Program-made: the position numbers and the translations under genes
In this document: positions 18,363-26,776 of the stretch, piece after piece
Numbering within the stretch: the stretch's first letter is position 1
How the letters are laid out: each line of letters begins with the position of its first letter
Assembly: GCA_022573715.1 (NCBI GenBank)
Contig: JACZTL010000007.1
Span: 1-64,000, forward strand
Reading direction: 5' to 3'
DNA length: 64,000 bases
DNA from: Bacteroidota bacterium
GTDB taxonomy: Bacteria; Bacteroidota; Ignavibacteria; Ignavibacteriales; Ignavibacteriaceae
Notes under the pieces: generated by a model
What the model was told of the DNA's origin: nothing
Database searches by the model: none
Seen by the model: the letters and a program-made list of their open reading frames with translations, nothing else

Positions 18363-19351
18363 TTATTTCTGTTCAATAAATGATCTGCTAACCATACTAA
18401 TGTTTCTTTTTCTCTATCCTTCAAACAATTTAATTGTTCTAAAGCTTTATCTGTGTTTCTTTTAATTTCTTTCTCTGTTAATTCTAATATACCTAATCTC
18501 AAATATATATCTTTATACTTAATTACATTTTTAGTACTAGTACCTTTGTCTTTTATTAATTTTATTAATAACTTTTTATCATTACCTTTTGCTAGCTCTA
18601 ATGCTTTTAACAGCAAAAATGTTTTTTTACCTTCAATCAAATCACCACCAAGAACTTTACCAAATTTATTTTCTTCGGCTGCTATATCTAACAAATCATC
18701 CCTTATCTGAAAAGCAAAGCCAATATACCTTCCAAATAATTTTAAAGAATTAATTTGTTCTTCCTTTCCTCCTCCTAAAATTGCTCCCAAATGACAGCAC
18801 ATTTCAGTTAAGGCGGCAGTTTTCTTTTTTATCATAAATTTATAATCAGCTATTGAAACATTTTTATTTGTTTCAAAATCTTTATCGTAACCCTGTCCTT
18901 CACAAACTTCTATTAATGCTTTTGTAAAAATCTCAATGGAGGTTTTAGCTTTATTGCTTAAATCTTTTAATAATTCCTGGTACGCGATGGAAAGCAGACT
19001 GTCACCCGCTAAAATAGCAGTACTCAAATCATATTTTTTGTGAAGGGTCAACAAATTCCTTCTTTTATCAGCATTATCCATAATATCATCGTGGACTAAT
19101 GAAAAGCTATGCAGCAGTTCAACTGCAATAGCTGCGTGTTTAACTTTCTCAAAACTCCCGCCAACAGCTTTTGCAGAAAATAAAACAAGCATAGGTCTTA
19201 TTCTTTTACCGCCGTTTTTTAAAATATATGATGCAGACGAGTAAAGTGATTTTGGTCTTTTCTTCTTAAAAAGATTTTGTAGCTGTGTATTTATTTTCTG
19301 TTTTTCTCTTTCATAAAGAGAATTTATGTGTGTCGAATTTTGATCATTCAA
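18359..19351 (-). CDS. Trans-isoprenyl diphosphate synthase (farnesyl/geranylgeranyl or longer)
   Basis: The 330-residue enzyme has both aspartate-rich motifs: HDDIMDNADKRR (first DDxxD, about 92-103) and FQIRDDLLDI (second, about 215-224). It condenses IPP onto allylic diphosphates. Product length is set by residues before the first motif (VELLHSFSLVH), where bulky residues are few at the critical positions, so C20 or longer is possible. It overlaps the IPP isomerase gene upstream by 4 bases, forming an isoprenoid pair. Confidence 0.88.
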   Translation of the reverse strand: MNDQNSTHINSLYEREKQKINTQLQNLFKKKRPKSLYSSASYILKNGGKRIRPMLVLFSAKAVGGSFEKVKHAAIAVELLHSFSLVHDDIMDNADKRRNLLTLHKKYDLSTAILAGDSLLSIAYQELLKDLSNKAKTSIEIFTKALIEVCEGQGYDKDFETNKNVSIADYKFMIKKKTAALTEMCCHLGAILGGGKEEQINSLKLFGRYIGFAFQIRDDLLDIAAEENKFGKVLGGDLIEGKKTFLLLKALELAKGNDKKLLIKLIKDKGTSTKNVIKYKDIYLRLGILELTEKEIKRNTDKALEQLNCLKDREKETLVWLADHLLNRNN

Positions 19352-20394
19352 TAGAGATCTTCCTTTTTTATAATTTTATTATCTCTAAGTTCATTTAGAT
19401 TATTAGAACCTGTTAAAAACATTATTTTCTTTAAAATTTCAAACCAGTCAGTAATTAATTTAATAACACCTGTAGACCCTGCATTAATTAAAGTTTGTAA
19501 AATAATTCTAGCTGATGCCGTCAGGTCAGCTCCGAGAGCAAAAGCTTTAGCATTATTAAAAGCATTATTTATTCCACCGGAACCTATTAGTGTAAAATGA
19601 TAATTTTCTTTCAATGATTTAATATTTTTGATACAATAAGAGGTTGGTAAACCCCAGTCCCAAAATTGATTGTTTTTTTTCTCATTGTTTCTTAAAATTT
19701 CAACACTAGCCCAACTTGTACCGCCTGCTCCTGCTACATCAATACCGGCAACTCCAATATCTAATAAGTTTTTAGCTGAATCTATTGAGATACCTGCTCC
19801 TACTTCTTTTATAATGATAGGTACATTTAATTTTTGTTTAAGATTATAAATTGAGGATAACAGTCCCTTAAAATATGGTTCTCCTTCCTTTTGCAACAAT
19901 TCTTGCAATGGATTTAAATGAATTACCATTGCATCGGCTTCCACCAAATCTACTAATCTCTGCACGATACTATAATCTTTTAACTGAACAATTTGTGCAG
20001 CACCAATATTACCTAAAATAGGAACACTTTTAGCATTTTCTCTTATTACTTTATATGTTCTATTATATTTTTCATCATCAAGTGAATGACGTTGGCTCCC
20101 AACTCCTATTGGAATATTTAACTCTGAAGCAACTGTAGCAAGTCTTAAATTTATGTTTTCTGCTTCTTCAGTTCCTCCTGTCATACAAGAAATTAAAAAA
20201 GGAAAAGAAATATTTTTTTTTAGGAATTCAGTTCTAAAATCTATTTCATTTAAGTCGACTTCTGTTGTAGCACAATGGATAAAATCATAATTATCAAAAC
20301 CATTTGTTTTATTTTTAAAAGATACTTCATCCGTAAGACAAAGGTCTATATGCTCTTTTTTCCTTTTTGATATTAAATTTTTATTAGTTGACAT
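19348..20394 (-). CDS. fni: Type 2 isopentenyl-diphosphate delta-isomerase
   Basis: The 348-residue FMN-dependent isomerase interconverts IPP and DMAPP. It begins with the family signature ISKRKKEHIDLCL. Further motifs are ISCMTGG, GSQRHSL, NIGAAQ and VAGAGGTSW for flavin and substrate binding. It heads the fni-prenyl synthase-ptsH-ptsI operon, with 4-base overlaps at the next two junctions. The type 2 enzyme is usual in the Chlorobi/Bacteroidota lineage. Confidence 0.93.
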   Translation of the reverse strand: MSTNKNLISKRKKEHIDLCLTDEVSFKNKTNGFDNYDFIHCATTEVDLNEIDFRTEFLKKNISFPFLISCMTGGTEEAENINLRLATVASELNIPIGVGSQRHSLDDEKYNRTYKVIRENAKSVPILGNIGAAQIVQLKDYSIVQRLVDLVEADAMVIHLNPLQELLQKEGEPYFKGLLSSIYNLKQKLNVPIIIKEVGAGISIDSAKNLLDIGVAGIDVAGAGGTSWASVEILRNNEKKNNQFWDWGLPTSYCIKNIKSLKENYHFTLIGSGGINNAFNNAKAFALGADLTASARIILQTLINAGSTGVIKLITDWFEILKKIMFLTGSNNLNELRDNKIIKKEDLY

Positions 20395-20492
20395 TTAAAT
20401 AAGGTTATGATTTTAATTAAAATCTAAGATATTAAAAATAATAGAAATATACTTATACTTGTATTAAGAGGACGAAGCTTTTGGAAGATTTT

Positions 20493-21086
20493 CTAATTAA
20501 AATTCAAATTTTCCTGACTATATTTTTCAATCTCCCATTTTAAGGGATTTACTTTAATGTATTTCCTAATTAAAAACAATTCTTTTTCATTACGAATTAT
20601 TCTAAAGTAAAAGCTACTTTGCCACTGAAAATCCTTATATCCCAACTTGCTCACTTTTCTTGTAACAGCAGCTTTGAATTTCCCAATGATTTCACCTAAT
20701 GTCGGATACCCTATATTATTCTGCTTTGACAGGATATTTATTTTTTGTTGTAATGGAATTTCTCCTTCAAGTAGAGACGGGATATATCCCGTCTCTACTA
20801 ATGCATTTTTTTGATTATCATTTAAAATTAATATTCCGTGCAAATGATTTGGCATAATCACAAAATAATCTAATTCTATTGTAGAATAATGCGCTGGAAT
20901 TTTTTTTCAACAGTTAAAACAAATTTTACCAATTTTATTCAATTCTACTTTATTCATGCGCATTTTACCAAAATATTCTTTATGACCTTTAGTGTTAATA
21001 GTTACATAATACCACCAAGGAGTCGAATAATCCCATTCTTTTAATCTTGCTGATTCAATTCAGTATTTGTTCTTAAATTTTGTCAA
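20493..21086 (-). pseudogene. REP-associated tyrosine transposase (RAYT, Y1 family), decayed by two in-frame TGA codons
   Basis: The downstream part, from a GTG at 20861, begins MIMPNHLHGILIL, the HUH-type motif of Y1/REP-associated transposases. It continues with the family's helical region (IGKFKAAVTRKVSK, FRIIRNEKELFLIRKYI). The same frame continues upstream with clear family sequence (KFKNKY, IESARLKEWDYSTPWWYY, EYFGKMRMNK). It is interrupted by TGA at 21060-21062 and at 20907-20909, the latter where the family normally has Trp (C-W-x-x-IP). Both changes look like single transitions. A TTG near 21086 is the likely original start. A REP-like palindrome is embedded in the coding frame. Confidence 0.85.
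20771..20798. repeat. 28-bp perfect REP-like palindrome inside the RAYT gene
   Basis: The left half GTAGAGACGGGATA is followed directly by its exact reverse complement. It is read in frame as part of the transposase (coding for VETGYIPSLL). Palindromes of this type are the presumed substrates of RAYT proteins, so the enzyme gene carries a copy of its own element. Confidence 0.85.
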
Positions 21087-21099
21087 CTTCTAATTTGCA

Positions 21100-21126
21100 G
21101 TGAGATGCCATATATGGCGTTTCTAC
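21100..21126. repeat. Second REP-like palindrome just upstream of the RAYT gene
   Basis: The sequence GTGAGATGCCATATATGGCG followed by TTTCTAC has the same architecture as the 20771 copy: outer G(T)AGA / TCTAC, a 4-base arm and a central ATATAT. The core arms have changed in a compensated way (GCC...GGC for GGG...CCC). This supports a folded-DNA element rather than chance. Confidence 0.7.
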
Positions 21127-21196
21127 AATAATTACTTGGACATTTTTTTGTTATATTTTATAATATAATGAACAATTTTCAGATATAATATATCTC

Positions 21197-21880
21197 TTAC
21201 TTCAATCTATACGGGAAATTAATAACCGCTGTCTGTATTACTTCACTTTGTTCAGGGGCCAATGGCTCAAACCTCCATTGCCTTAATGATTTTATAGCAG
21301 CATCTTCCAATCGTGTATCTGCTTTTATCAAAGGGAAAATGCTACCGACTGTTCCGTCAGATAATATTGTAAATCTTAACCTGATATCTATTTCTTTATT
21401 TACCCCGGCTGGATATTCTGGTAGACTAAAACTGTAAATTCTCCTCTGTCCCCTTCCTCCCCAGTCTATATCATAGCCCAAATTATTTTTACCGATATTT
21501 TTTTTGCCCTTATTTCCTTTTTGAACAGACTTATTTGTTATAGTTTTTCCTTTAAGTACTACACCGGATTTAGGGTTGTTTTTATCAGTATTTATTTTAT
21601 TGGAAGCTTTTGATCTTGGTAATTCAATCTTTTTTTCTTCTCTCTTTACTGTATAACTTTTCTTTATTTTCTTCCCCCTTTTAAGATTTTTACTTTTATT
21701 AATATCAGCGCCTAAAATTCCTGGTGAGCCACTCTTACCAGATAATCCGAATGTTACTACAACAAAATCTTTTGAAGGGTAATAAGCATTTATTTTAATA
21801 ACAAGAAAAATTAAAAAAAATATAACGTGAATTATACAAGAAAGGAGAAGTGGATAATTTTTAATGGATTGAAAGTTCAT
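21197..21880 (-). CDS. tonB: TonB-family energy transducer
   Basis: The 227-residue protein has one N-terminal membrane helix (LLLSCIIHVIFFLIFLVI), a lysine-rich periplasmic linker and a C-terminal TonB domain. The domain is recognised by EIDIRLRFTILSDGTVGSI and IKSLRQWRFEP. It transmits proton-motive force from ExbB/ExbD to outer-membrane receptors. The genes upstream encode ExbD and ExbB, and an outer-membrane barrel gene is at the head of the same run, so this is a dedicated transport or envelope unit. Confidence 0.88.
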   Translation of the reverse strand: MNFQSIKNYPLLLSCIIHVIFFLIFLVIKINAYYPSKDFVVVTFGLSGKSGSPGILGADINKSKNLKRGKKIKKSYTVKREEKKIELPRSKASNKINTDKNNPKSGVVLKGKTITNKSVQKGNKGKKNIGKNNLGYDIDWGGRGQRRIYSFSLPEYPAGVNKEIDIRLRFTILSDGTVGSIFPLIKADTRLEDAAIKSLRQWRFEPLAPEQSEVIQTAVINFPYRLK

Positions 21881-21913
21881 ATTTTTGGATATAAAAACAA
21901 AGATTATAAGGCG

Positions 21914-22321
21914 TTATAATTCAACTTTCTTTTCGGTTTCGATAATAAATTTAGTAATTCCAGCGGCTTTTGCTGCGTCAATTACATTAATTAATTTTTC
22001 AATAACTACGTTTTTATCAGCACGTATTATGAGGTTATTCTTTTTAAATTTTTTCTTTAATTTTATCAATTCATTAGTAAGCATCTGTTCATCAACTTTT
22101 TTTGTATTAATAAAAATTTCACCGGTTTTTGTAAGTGTTACTGCTAATTCCGATTGTATGGATTTTTCATTTGTTTTAGACCCGGGTAATTGCACTTTGA
22201 CTCCGGTATGTACAACAAATTGAGAAGTTAATAGGAAGAAAATTACAAGCAATAATACAATATCAGTAAGAGAGGAATAATTAAAAGAACTGAGAGGTTT
22301 ATTTGATATTTCGAATTTCAT
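21914..22321 (-). CDS. exbD: ExbD/TolR biopolymer transport protein
   Basis: The 135-residue protein has one membrane helix with the proton-conducting aspartate (SLTDIVLLLVIFFLL, D20) and a small periplasmic domain (VQLPGSKT..., LIIRADKNVVIEKLINVIDAAKAAGI). It works with ExbB to energise TonB or TolA. It lies 18 bases after exbB and 33 before tonB. ExbD and TolR cannot be told apart from sequence alone, but the adjacent TonB favours ExbD. Confidence 0.9.
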   Translation of the reverse strand: MKFEISNKPLSSFNYSSLTDIVLLLVIFFLLTSQFVVHTGVKVQLPGSKTNEKSIQSELAVTLTKTGEIFINTKKVDEQMLTNELIKLKKKFKKNNLIIRADKNVVIEKLINVIDAAKAAGITKFIIETEKKVEL

Positions 22322-22339
22322 TTCTATTAGATTTAATAT

Positions 22340-22978
22340 TTACCTACTAATCTCTGTTGCTTCATTGCCTTGATCCTGTATCAAATCAACAACATCATTG
22401 GCAACATTTTCTATATCTCCCACAAGTATTTTGATATAATTAACAAAATAATTATAAAAGCCAAGAGCAATAATTCCTACTATTAATCCAAATGCAGTTG
22501 TAGTTAATGCTTCCCAAATTCCACCTGCAAGATCACTTGGATTTGCTGCACCGACTAAGTTTTGTATTGTCATAAAAGCAGATATCATTCCGGTTACTGT
22601 TCCTAAAAATCCTAATAAAGGAGCAATACCTGAAACGGAAGCCAAAACAGACAAACCTTTTTCAAGTTTAATTAGTTCCTGTCTGCCGGCATTTTCAATT
22701 GCTTCTTTTACTCTTATATGACCCAAAGTATATTTTTGCAAACCAATTTTGATGATATGAGAAACAGAAGATTTCTCTTGTCTGCAAAAATTCATAGCGC
22801 CGGTTATATCGTCCTTTTTTATAAAACCTCTAATCCTTACCATAAATACAGGTGCATTTATTTTTGCTTTTCTCAAAGCCAAATATCTATCAATAATAAT
22901 TGTTAAGGATAAAATTGAGCATAATAAAATAGGCCACATTATAATGCCGCCTTTAAAAAATATTGCGAATAAGTTCAT
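22340..22978 (-). CDS. exbB: ExbB/TolQ proton channel
   Basis: The 212-residue MotA/TolQ/ExbB-family protein has three membrane segments. The conserved part is LASVSGIAPLLGFLGTVTGMISAF (split here; about 110-133) and GIWEALTTTAFGLIVGI, where the channel Thr residues lie. It is followed directly by exbD and tonB. The preceding gene encodes a HU-SPOR protein, which suggests that this motor may serve envelope constriction as well as nutrient uptake. Confidence 0.9.
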   Translation of the reverse strand: MNLFAIFFKGGIIMWPILLCSILSLTIIIDRYLALRKAKINAPVFMVRIRGFIKKDDITGAMNFCRQEKSSVSHIIKIGLQKYTLGHIRVKEAIENAGRQELIKLEKGLSVLASVSGIAPLLGFLGTVTGMISAFMTIQNLVGAANPSDLAGGIWEALTTTAFGLIVGIIALGFYNYFVNYIKILVGDIENVANDVVDLIQDQGNEATEISR

Positions 22979-23002
22979 GATTTACCTAAAAATTATTTCG
23001 TT

Positions 23003-25078
23003 TTATTGGTATAACAGTAAAAAGTCCTCTGCTTCTTTTATTGTTTTAAAATTTCTCACTCTCACCCTGTACCATAAACCTTTATCGGGGATAAGCGCTT
23101 TTGCGACAAAAGCATCAAAACCTTTTAATTTAAATTTAGAAACTTCCTTTTCAGCTGTAGTTAGATATTTCCAAGATGAAACCTGAACTGTATAAGTATT
23201 ACCATCTTTATAAATATTGGAGTAAAGTTTAGGTGTATCAATAGGTGGGGGTAAATTATCAAATGTAAATTGTTCATTGGGGTCGATTACATCTTCATTT
23301 TCCTTTTTAGGAGTTATGTTAAGTTCTTTATTTTTTGTTGCAGTTACTACATCGTTCATTGACTCTCTAAGTTCTTTTATTCTGCTGGTTTGTAAAGGGA
23401 TAACGGGTATTTTTTTATTTTCAGATATTATTTTTTTTGATGGTTTTTTAACACTTGTTTTTCTAATTGATGGCTTTCTTACAGATTTAACTTTAAGAGG
23501 TTGATTAACTAAATTTGTATAATTCTTATCGGAAGTAAATGATACCGGGATATCATAATTCCTTTCAATTATATTTGTTCCCGCAAATAATGTTTTGTTT
23601 ATTTTTGGTGTTTCCTTTTCAGTCAAATTTAAAAAGTCTAAGTTTTTATCTGACAGCATTGAAAATAAAAAAACACCGACTAAAATTATTACAAATATTC
23701 CTATAAAAAACGGAATTGACACACCTCGTTTTGAATATGTGCCTTTCTGTTGATAAGTTCTTCGTTTTTGGGTAGAAGTAAGCTTTTCTAAAGTTTTTTT
23801 CTTTTTTACTTCTTCTTTAGTTATTGTAGGTTTTGCTCTTGTAATTATAACTTGATCATCTTTAGATATTCCTTCCTCTTCGATAACCTGTTGCGTAGAA
23901 ATTTTATCTTCAATTATTTCATCCGTTATACTTTTAGTTTTTTCAACCTGAGGAATTTCAAGTATTTCTTTTTCGATTGGTCTTTCGGGAAAATGTTTTG
24001 CCTTGGGAATTTCATCCCTTATTTCTTTTTGAGAAGGTTCAATTTGTTGTGTCTCACCAAAACTCCATGTAAGATTAAATTCATCAGTATCCATTCCCCT
24101 TTGTGCTTTTAACCTATTATATAAAGTATCAATTTTTTGATATTCCGGTTCCTCTTTTTTCGGTGCTTTATCTTCAACGGTATCGATTTGTTCGATTGTT
24201 TCATCAGTTACATTTTCATCTTTAATAGGTGATTTCTGTATATCATCATCTTCTAACTTCTCTTCAGTTATAGGCAGTTCAGCAGTCTGAGGTATTTCTT
24301 CTTGTGTTATTCCAAAATTCCAATCGATATCACCTTTAGTTGTTTTTTTATCTTGAGGAGTTACAAGAGAAACTTCATCTTTATCTGTATCTAAAATTGC
24401 TTCTTCTTCTATTTGTTTATTGAGTTCAGGACCAAATTCCCATTCTATTTTTTCAGTTGTTTTTAATTTTTCATCTTTTGTAGAAGGTTCGGTCTTGATT
24501 ACATCTTCATCATCATCTACAGATAAATCATCCCACTTTATTTCAAATTGATCTCTTGAAAACTTAGTCGGCGTAATTAATAATACTTCACTGCCTTTAG
24601 CATAATCACGTATAATATTTAATTCACTTAAAAGAGTTTCAACCCTGCTGCTTACAAGGTCTTTTAATTCCTTACCTGTTAAAGGAGTAAAGTAGTCAGT
24701 TTCTTTAACACCCTCTAACGGTATAACCGGTTTGCCAATACTTAAACTAAAAGATTGCTCAATAGTATCTTGGAGTTGAGTATCTATATCCGGGATGTTA
24801 AATATTAAATTTTTTACATCAGGTTCGTCAGCATTTGGATAGTAAACAATTAAATTAAGATAACTATCAGCTGAAGTATCTTCTGGAATTTGTTCTTTTA
24901 CTTGCAGTTTGCCTTTACGCAATTGCAAAAAACCGATACCGGAAAAGTCAACAGCCTGCCCAGCCTGTAAAATTTCAGAAAGTCTCTTCAACAGAACTTC
25001 AAAAAATAATTTAGCATTTACATCGGGGATGCCTGCTCTTTTAGATATTGCTCTTATTAATTCTGCTTTTGTCATCAA
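23003..25078 (-). CDS. HU-like domain, membrane anchor and SPOR domain fusion protein
   Basis: The 691-residue protein starts with a HU/IHF-like fold (MTKAELIRAISKRAGIPDVN, GIGFLQLRKGK; 1-60). A second, less clear domain follows (about 70-190) and then a long acidic low-complexity linker. One membrane helix (about 454-474, IPFFIGIFVIILVGVFLF) leads to a periplasmic linker and a C-terminal SPOR domain (about 627-691, YTVQVSSWKYLTTAEKEV), which in known proteins binds denuded septal peptidoglycan. The linker repeats the motif W-x-F-G three times (EWEFG 212, DWNFG 252, TWSFG 337). A cytosolic DNA- or protein-binding end linked to septal wall is the inferred topology. Confidence 0.8.
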   Translation of the reverse strand: MMTKAELIRAISKRAGIPDVNAKLFFEVLLKRLSEILQAGQAVDFSGIGFLQLRKGKLQVKEQIPEDTSADSYLNLIVYYPNADEPDVKNLIFNIPDIDTQLQDTIEQSFSLSIGKPVIPLEGVKETDYFTPLTGKELKDLVSSRVETLLSELNIIRDYAKGSEVLLITPTKFSRDQFEIKWDDLSVDDDEDVIKTEPSTKDEKLKTTEKIEWEFGPELNKQIEEEAILDTDKDEVSLVTPQDKKTTKGDIDWNFGITQEEIPQTAELPITEEKLEDDDIQKSPIKDENVTDETIEQIDTVEDKAPKKEEPEYQKIDTLYNRLKAQRGMDTDEFNLTWSFGETQQIEPSQKEIRDEIPKAKHFPERPIEKEILEIPQVEKTKSITDEIIEDKISTQQVIEEEGISKDDQVIITRAKPTITKEEVKKKKTLEKLTSTQKRRTYQQKGTYSKRGVSIPFFIGIFVIILVGVFLFSMLSDKNLDFLNLTEKETPKINKTLFAGTNIIERNYDIPVSFTSDKNYTNLVNQPLKVKSVRKPSIRKTSVKKPSKKIISENKKIPVIPLQTSRIKELRESMNDVVTATKNKELNITPKKENEDVIDPNEQFTFDNLPPPIDTPKLYSNIYKDGNTYTVQVSSWKYLTTAEKEVSKFKLKGFDAFVAKALIPDKGLWYRVRVRNFKTIKEAEDFLLLYQ

Positions 25079-25168
25079 ATAAATAAATTTTTACATCAAT
25101 TATTTATAAAAATACTGATATGTACTTATGCCTGCAAATAAAATTAGATAATTTTAAATTATCAAATA

Positions 25169-26776
25169 TTACCATCTAAGCTTAATTCCTCCTCCCACAC
25201 TTATAGGTAATTGCTTATAACCGTCGTAAATAAAATTAGAATGGTCAAGTAAATTTGTTCCCTCTAAAAAAAGTTCCAAATTATTATTTACTCTTTTACT
25301 TATTTTTATACTTAAATCTATGAATGAATTTATTTCCACTGTATTAGCTAAATCTGCGTAAGTCGATGAATTATATTTAACTGAAGTTTCGATACTTATG
25401 CTTTCACTAAAATTAAAACCATACTTGATAAAAATATCTAATAAAGGATTATAAGGTATTTTCTTGCCTAAATTATTTTCAAGACTGTTATATTTAAGCA
25501 TTGCTGTTAATAATCCGTAATTCCCTGGATTCAGTAAGAATTTAACATAACCAGAATAATTTTTGGCGCTTGTAGTTAATAAATCAAATCTACCATCCCA
25601 AGGGAGAACACCATGAGTAAGTGTATATCTAAAATAAGGTTGATTGGGGGTTAAATAATAATTAAAGCCCAAATCCATTTCAAAGAATTTTAAGTATTCA
25701 TATTTCAAAGAAATATCAATTGAATTGGTTTTTTTAAAAAACAAATTTGTAAATAAACTTGTATTGAAATATCTGTTTTCATTTAGAAGCATTCCCTGTG
25801 TAATAAAATCAGCTTGAGGGGAATATTCTCCTACTATTGTAACACTGCTTCCTAAACCTATGGAAACACTTGCATAAGGAGCATAATAATCATTACCCGT
25901 AATGTGTGAATAAGTAAATCCTAATGAAACTTTAAATTTATCAATAAAATTTAGATTAGCTCGAGGATTTGCATAAAAATAATTATACTGTAAATCAGAG
26001 ACAGAGAAATTGGTTAAAGACTGTTTTTTATAAATGATATTTGAAGCGACATCAAACTTAGCTAAACTGATCTTTGCAAAACCATTTATATTAATTACAT
26101 TCTCTTTAGGTTTATTACCCGTAAGTGAATAATTATCATTGGAAATATCCACATTAAAAACAAAATTTTTGCTTAAAAGATTTTGTATGTTGACAGATAT
26201 ATTGCTTTCATTTAATGTCCTTTCATCAGGGTTGGCTACTGCATAAAATTTATATTTCTTTGTTCCGTATGAACCATTAAAAGAAATCTTTGTGCCGGGT
26301 AAGATCTCCGAGTTATTTTTTACAAAGAATGTTAAACCTGCCTCAGCTCTATAAGTCGTATAATCACTGTTAGCAACGTGTGCTCTCATCTTCTCGCCGT
26401 CAACATTTAAATAAAAAATTACATTAGGAAGTGGTGAAGAAAGGAAGAAACTTCCTTTTGGTATTAAATAAATTCCACCTATTAATTCCAAACCTCCATT
26501 AAATGTTTTTACTTTCTTTTTGAATGTAAATGGGTTTATGTTTTTGCTCTTAATCTCTTTGACTATCAGGTTTTCAATAGAATAAACCGGTTGTAAAAAA
26601 TTATTAGAAATTATTTCTAAAACAGGAGGAGCTTTCTTATTCGCACTTTTCACATTTATTACATTCTTTCCTGTAATTACAAAATCGGGTAGTTCAACAT
26701 TTTGGTTTTGTTTATCCTGAGCATTCAAATTGAAACAAAATGTAAGTACTAAAGAGAACGCATATAATTTTCTCAT
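25169..26776 (-). CDS. Outer-membrane beta-barrel, TonB-receptor-like
   Basis: The 535-residue precursor has a signal peptide and a short N-terminal stretch VELPDFVITGKN resembling a TonB box or signalling segment. It continues with alternating amphipathic strands and a C-terminus like TonB-dependent receptors (LFLEGTNLLDHSNF... ending GGIKLRW). No plug domain was recognised, so it is shorter than typical receptors (650 or more). It overlaps the giant TPR gene upstream by 4 bases and is followed by the HU-SPOR, exbB, exbD and tonB genes. The ligand is unknown. Confidence 0.7.
   Translation of the reverse strand: MRKLYAFSLVLTFCFNLNAQDKQNQNVELPDFVITGKNVINVKSANKKAPPVLEIISNNFLQPVYSIENLIVKEIKSKNINPFTFKKKVKTFNGGLELIGGIYLIPKGSFFLSSPLPNVIFYLNVDGEKMRAHVANSDYTTYRAEAGLTFFVKNNSEILPGTKISFNGSYGTKKYKFYAVANPDERTLNESNISVNIQNLLSKNFVFNVDISNDNYSLTGNKPKENVININGFAKISLAKFDVASNIIYKKQSLTNFSVSDLQYNYFYANPRANLNFIDKFKVSLGFTYSHITGNDYYAPYASVSIGLGSSVTIVGEYSPQADFITQGMLLNENRYFNTSLFTNLFFKKTNSIDISLKYEYLKFFEMDLGFNYYLTPNQPYFRYTLTHGVLPWDGRFDLLTTSAKNYSGYVKFLLNPGNYGLLTAMLKYNSLENNLGKKIPYNPLLDIFIKYGFNFSESISIETSVKYNSSTYADLANTVEINSFIDLSIKISKRVNNNLELFLEGTNLLDHSNFIYDGYKQLPISVGGGIKLRW

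Noticed and set aside
20493-21086. TGA read as tryptophan (alternative code) to explain the RAYT gene
   Set aside because: Genes throughout the window use TGG for Trp and TGA as stop, and one of the two sites could equally be a former CGA; simple decay is enough.
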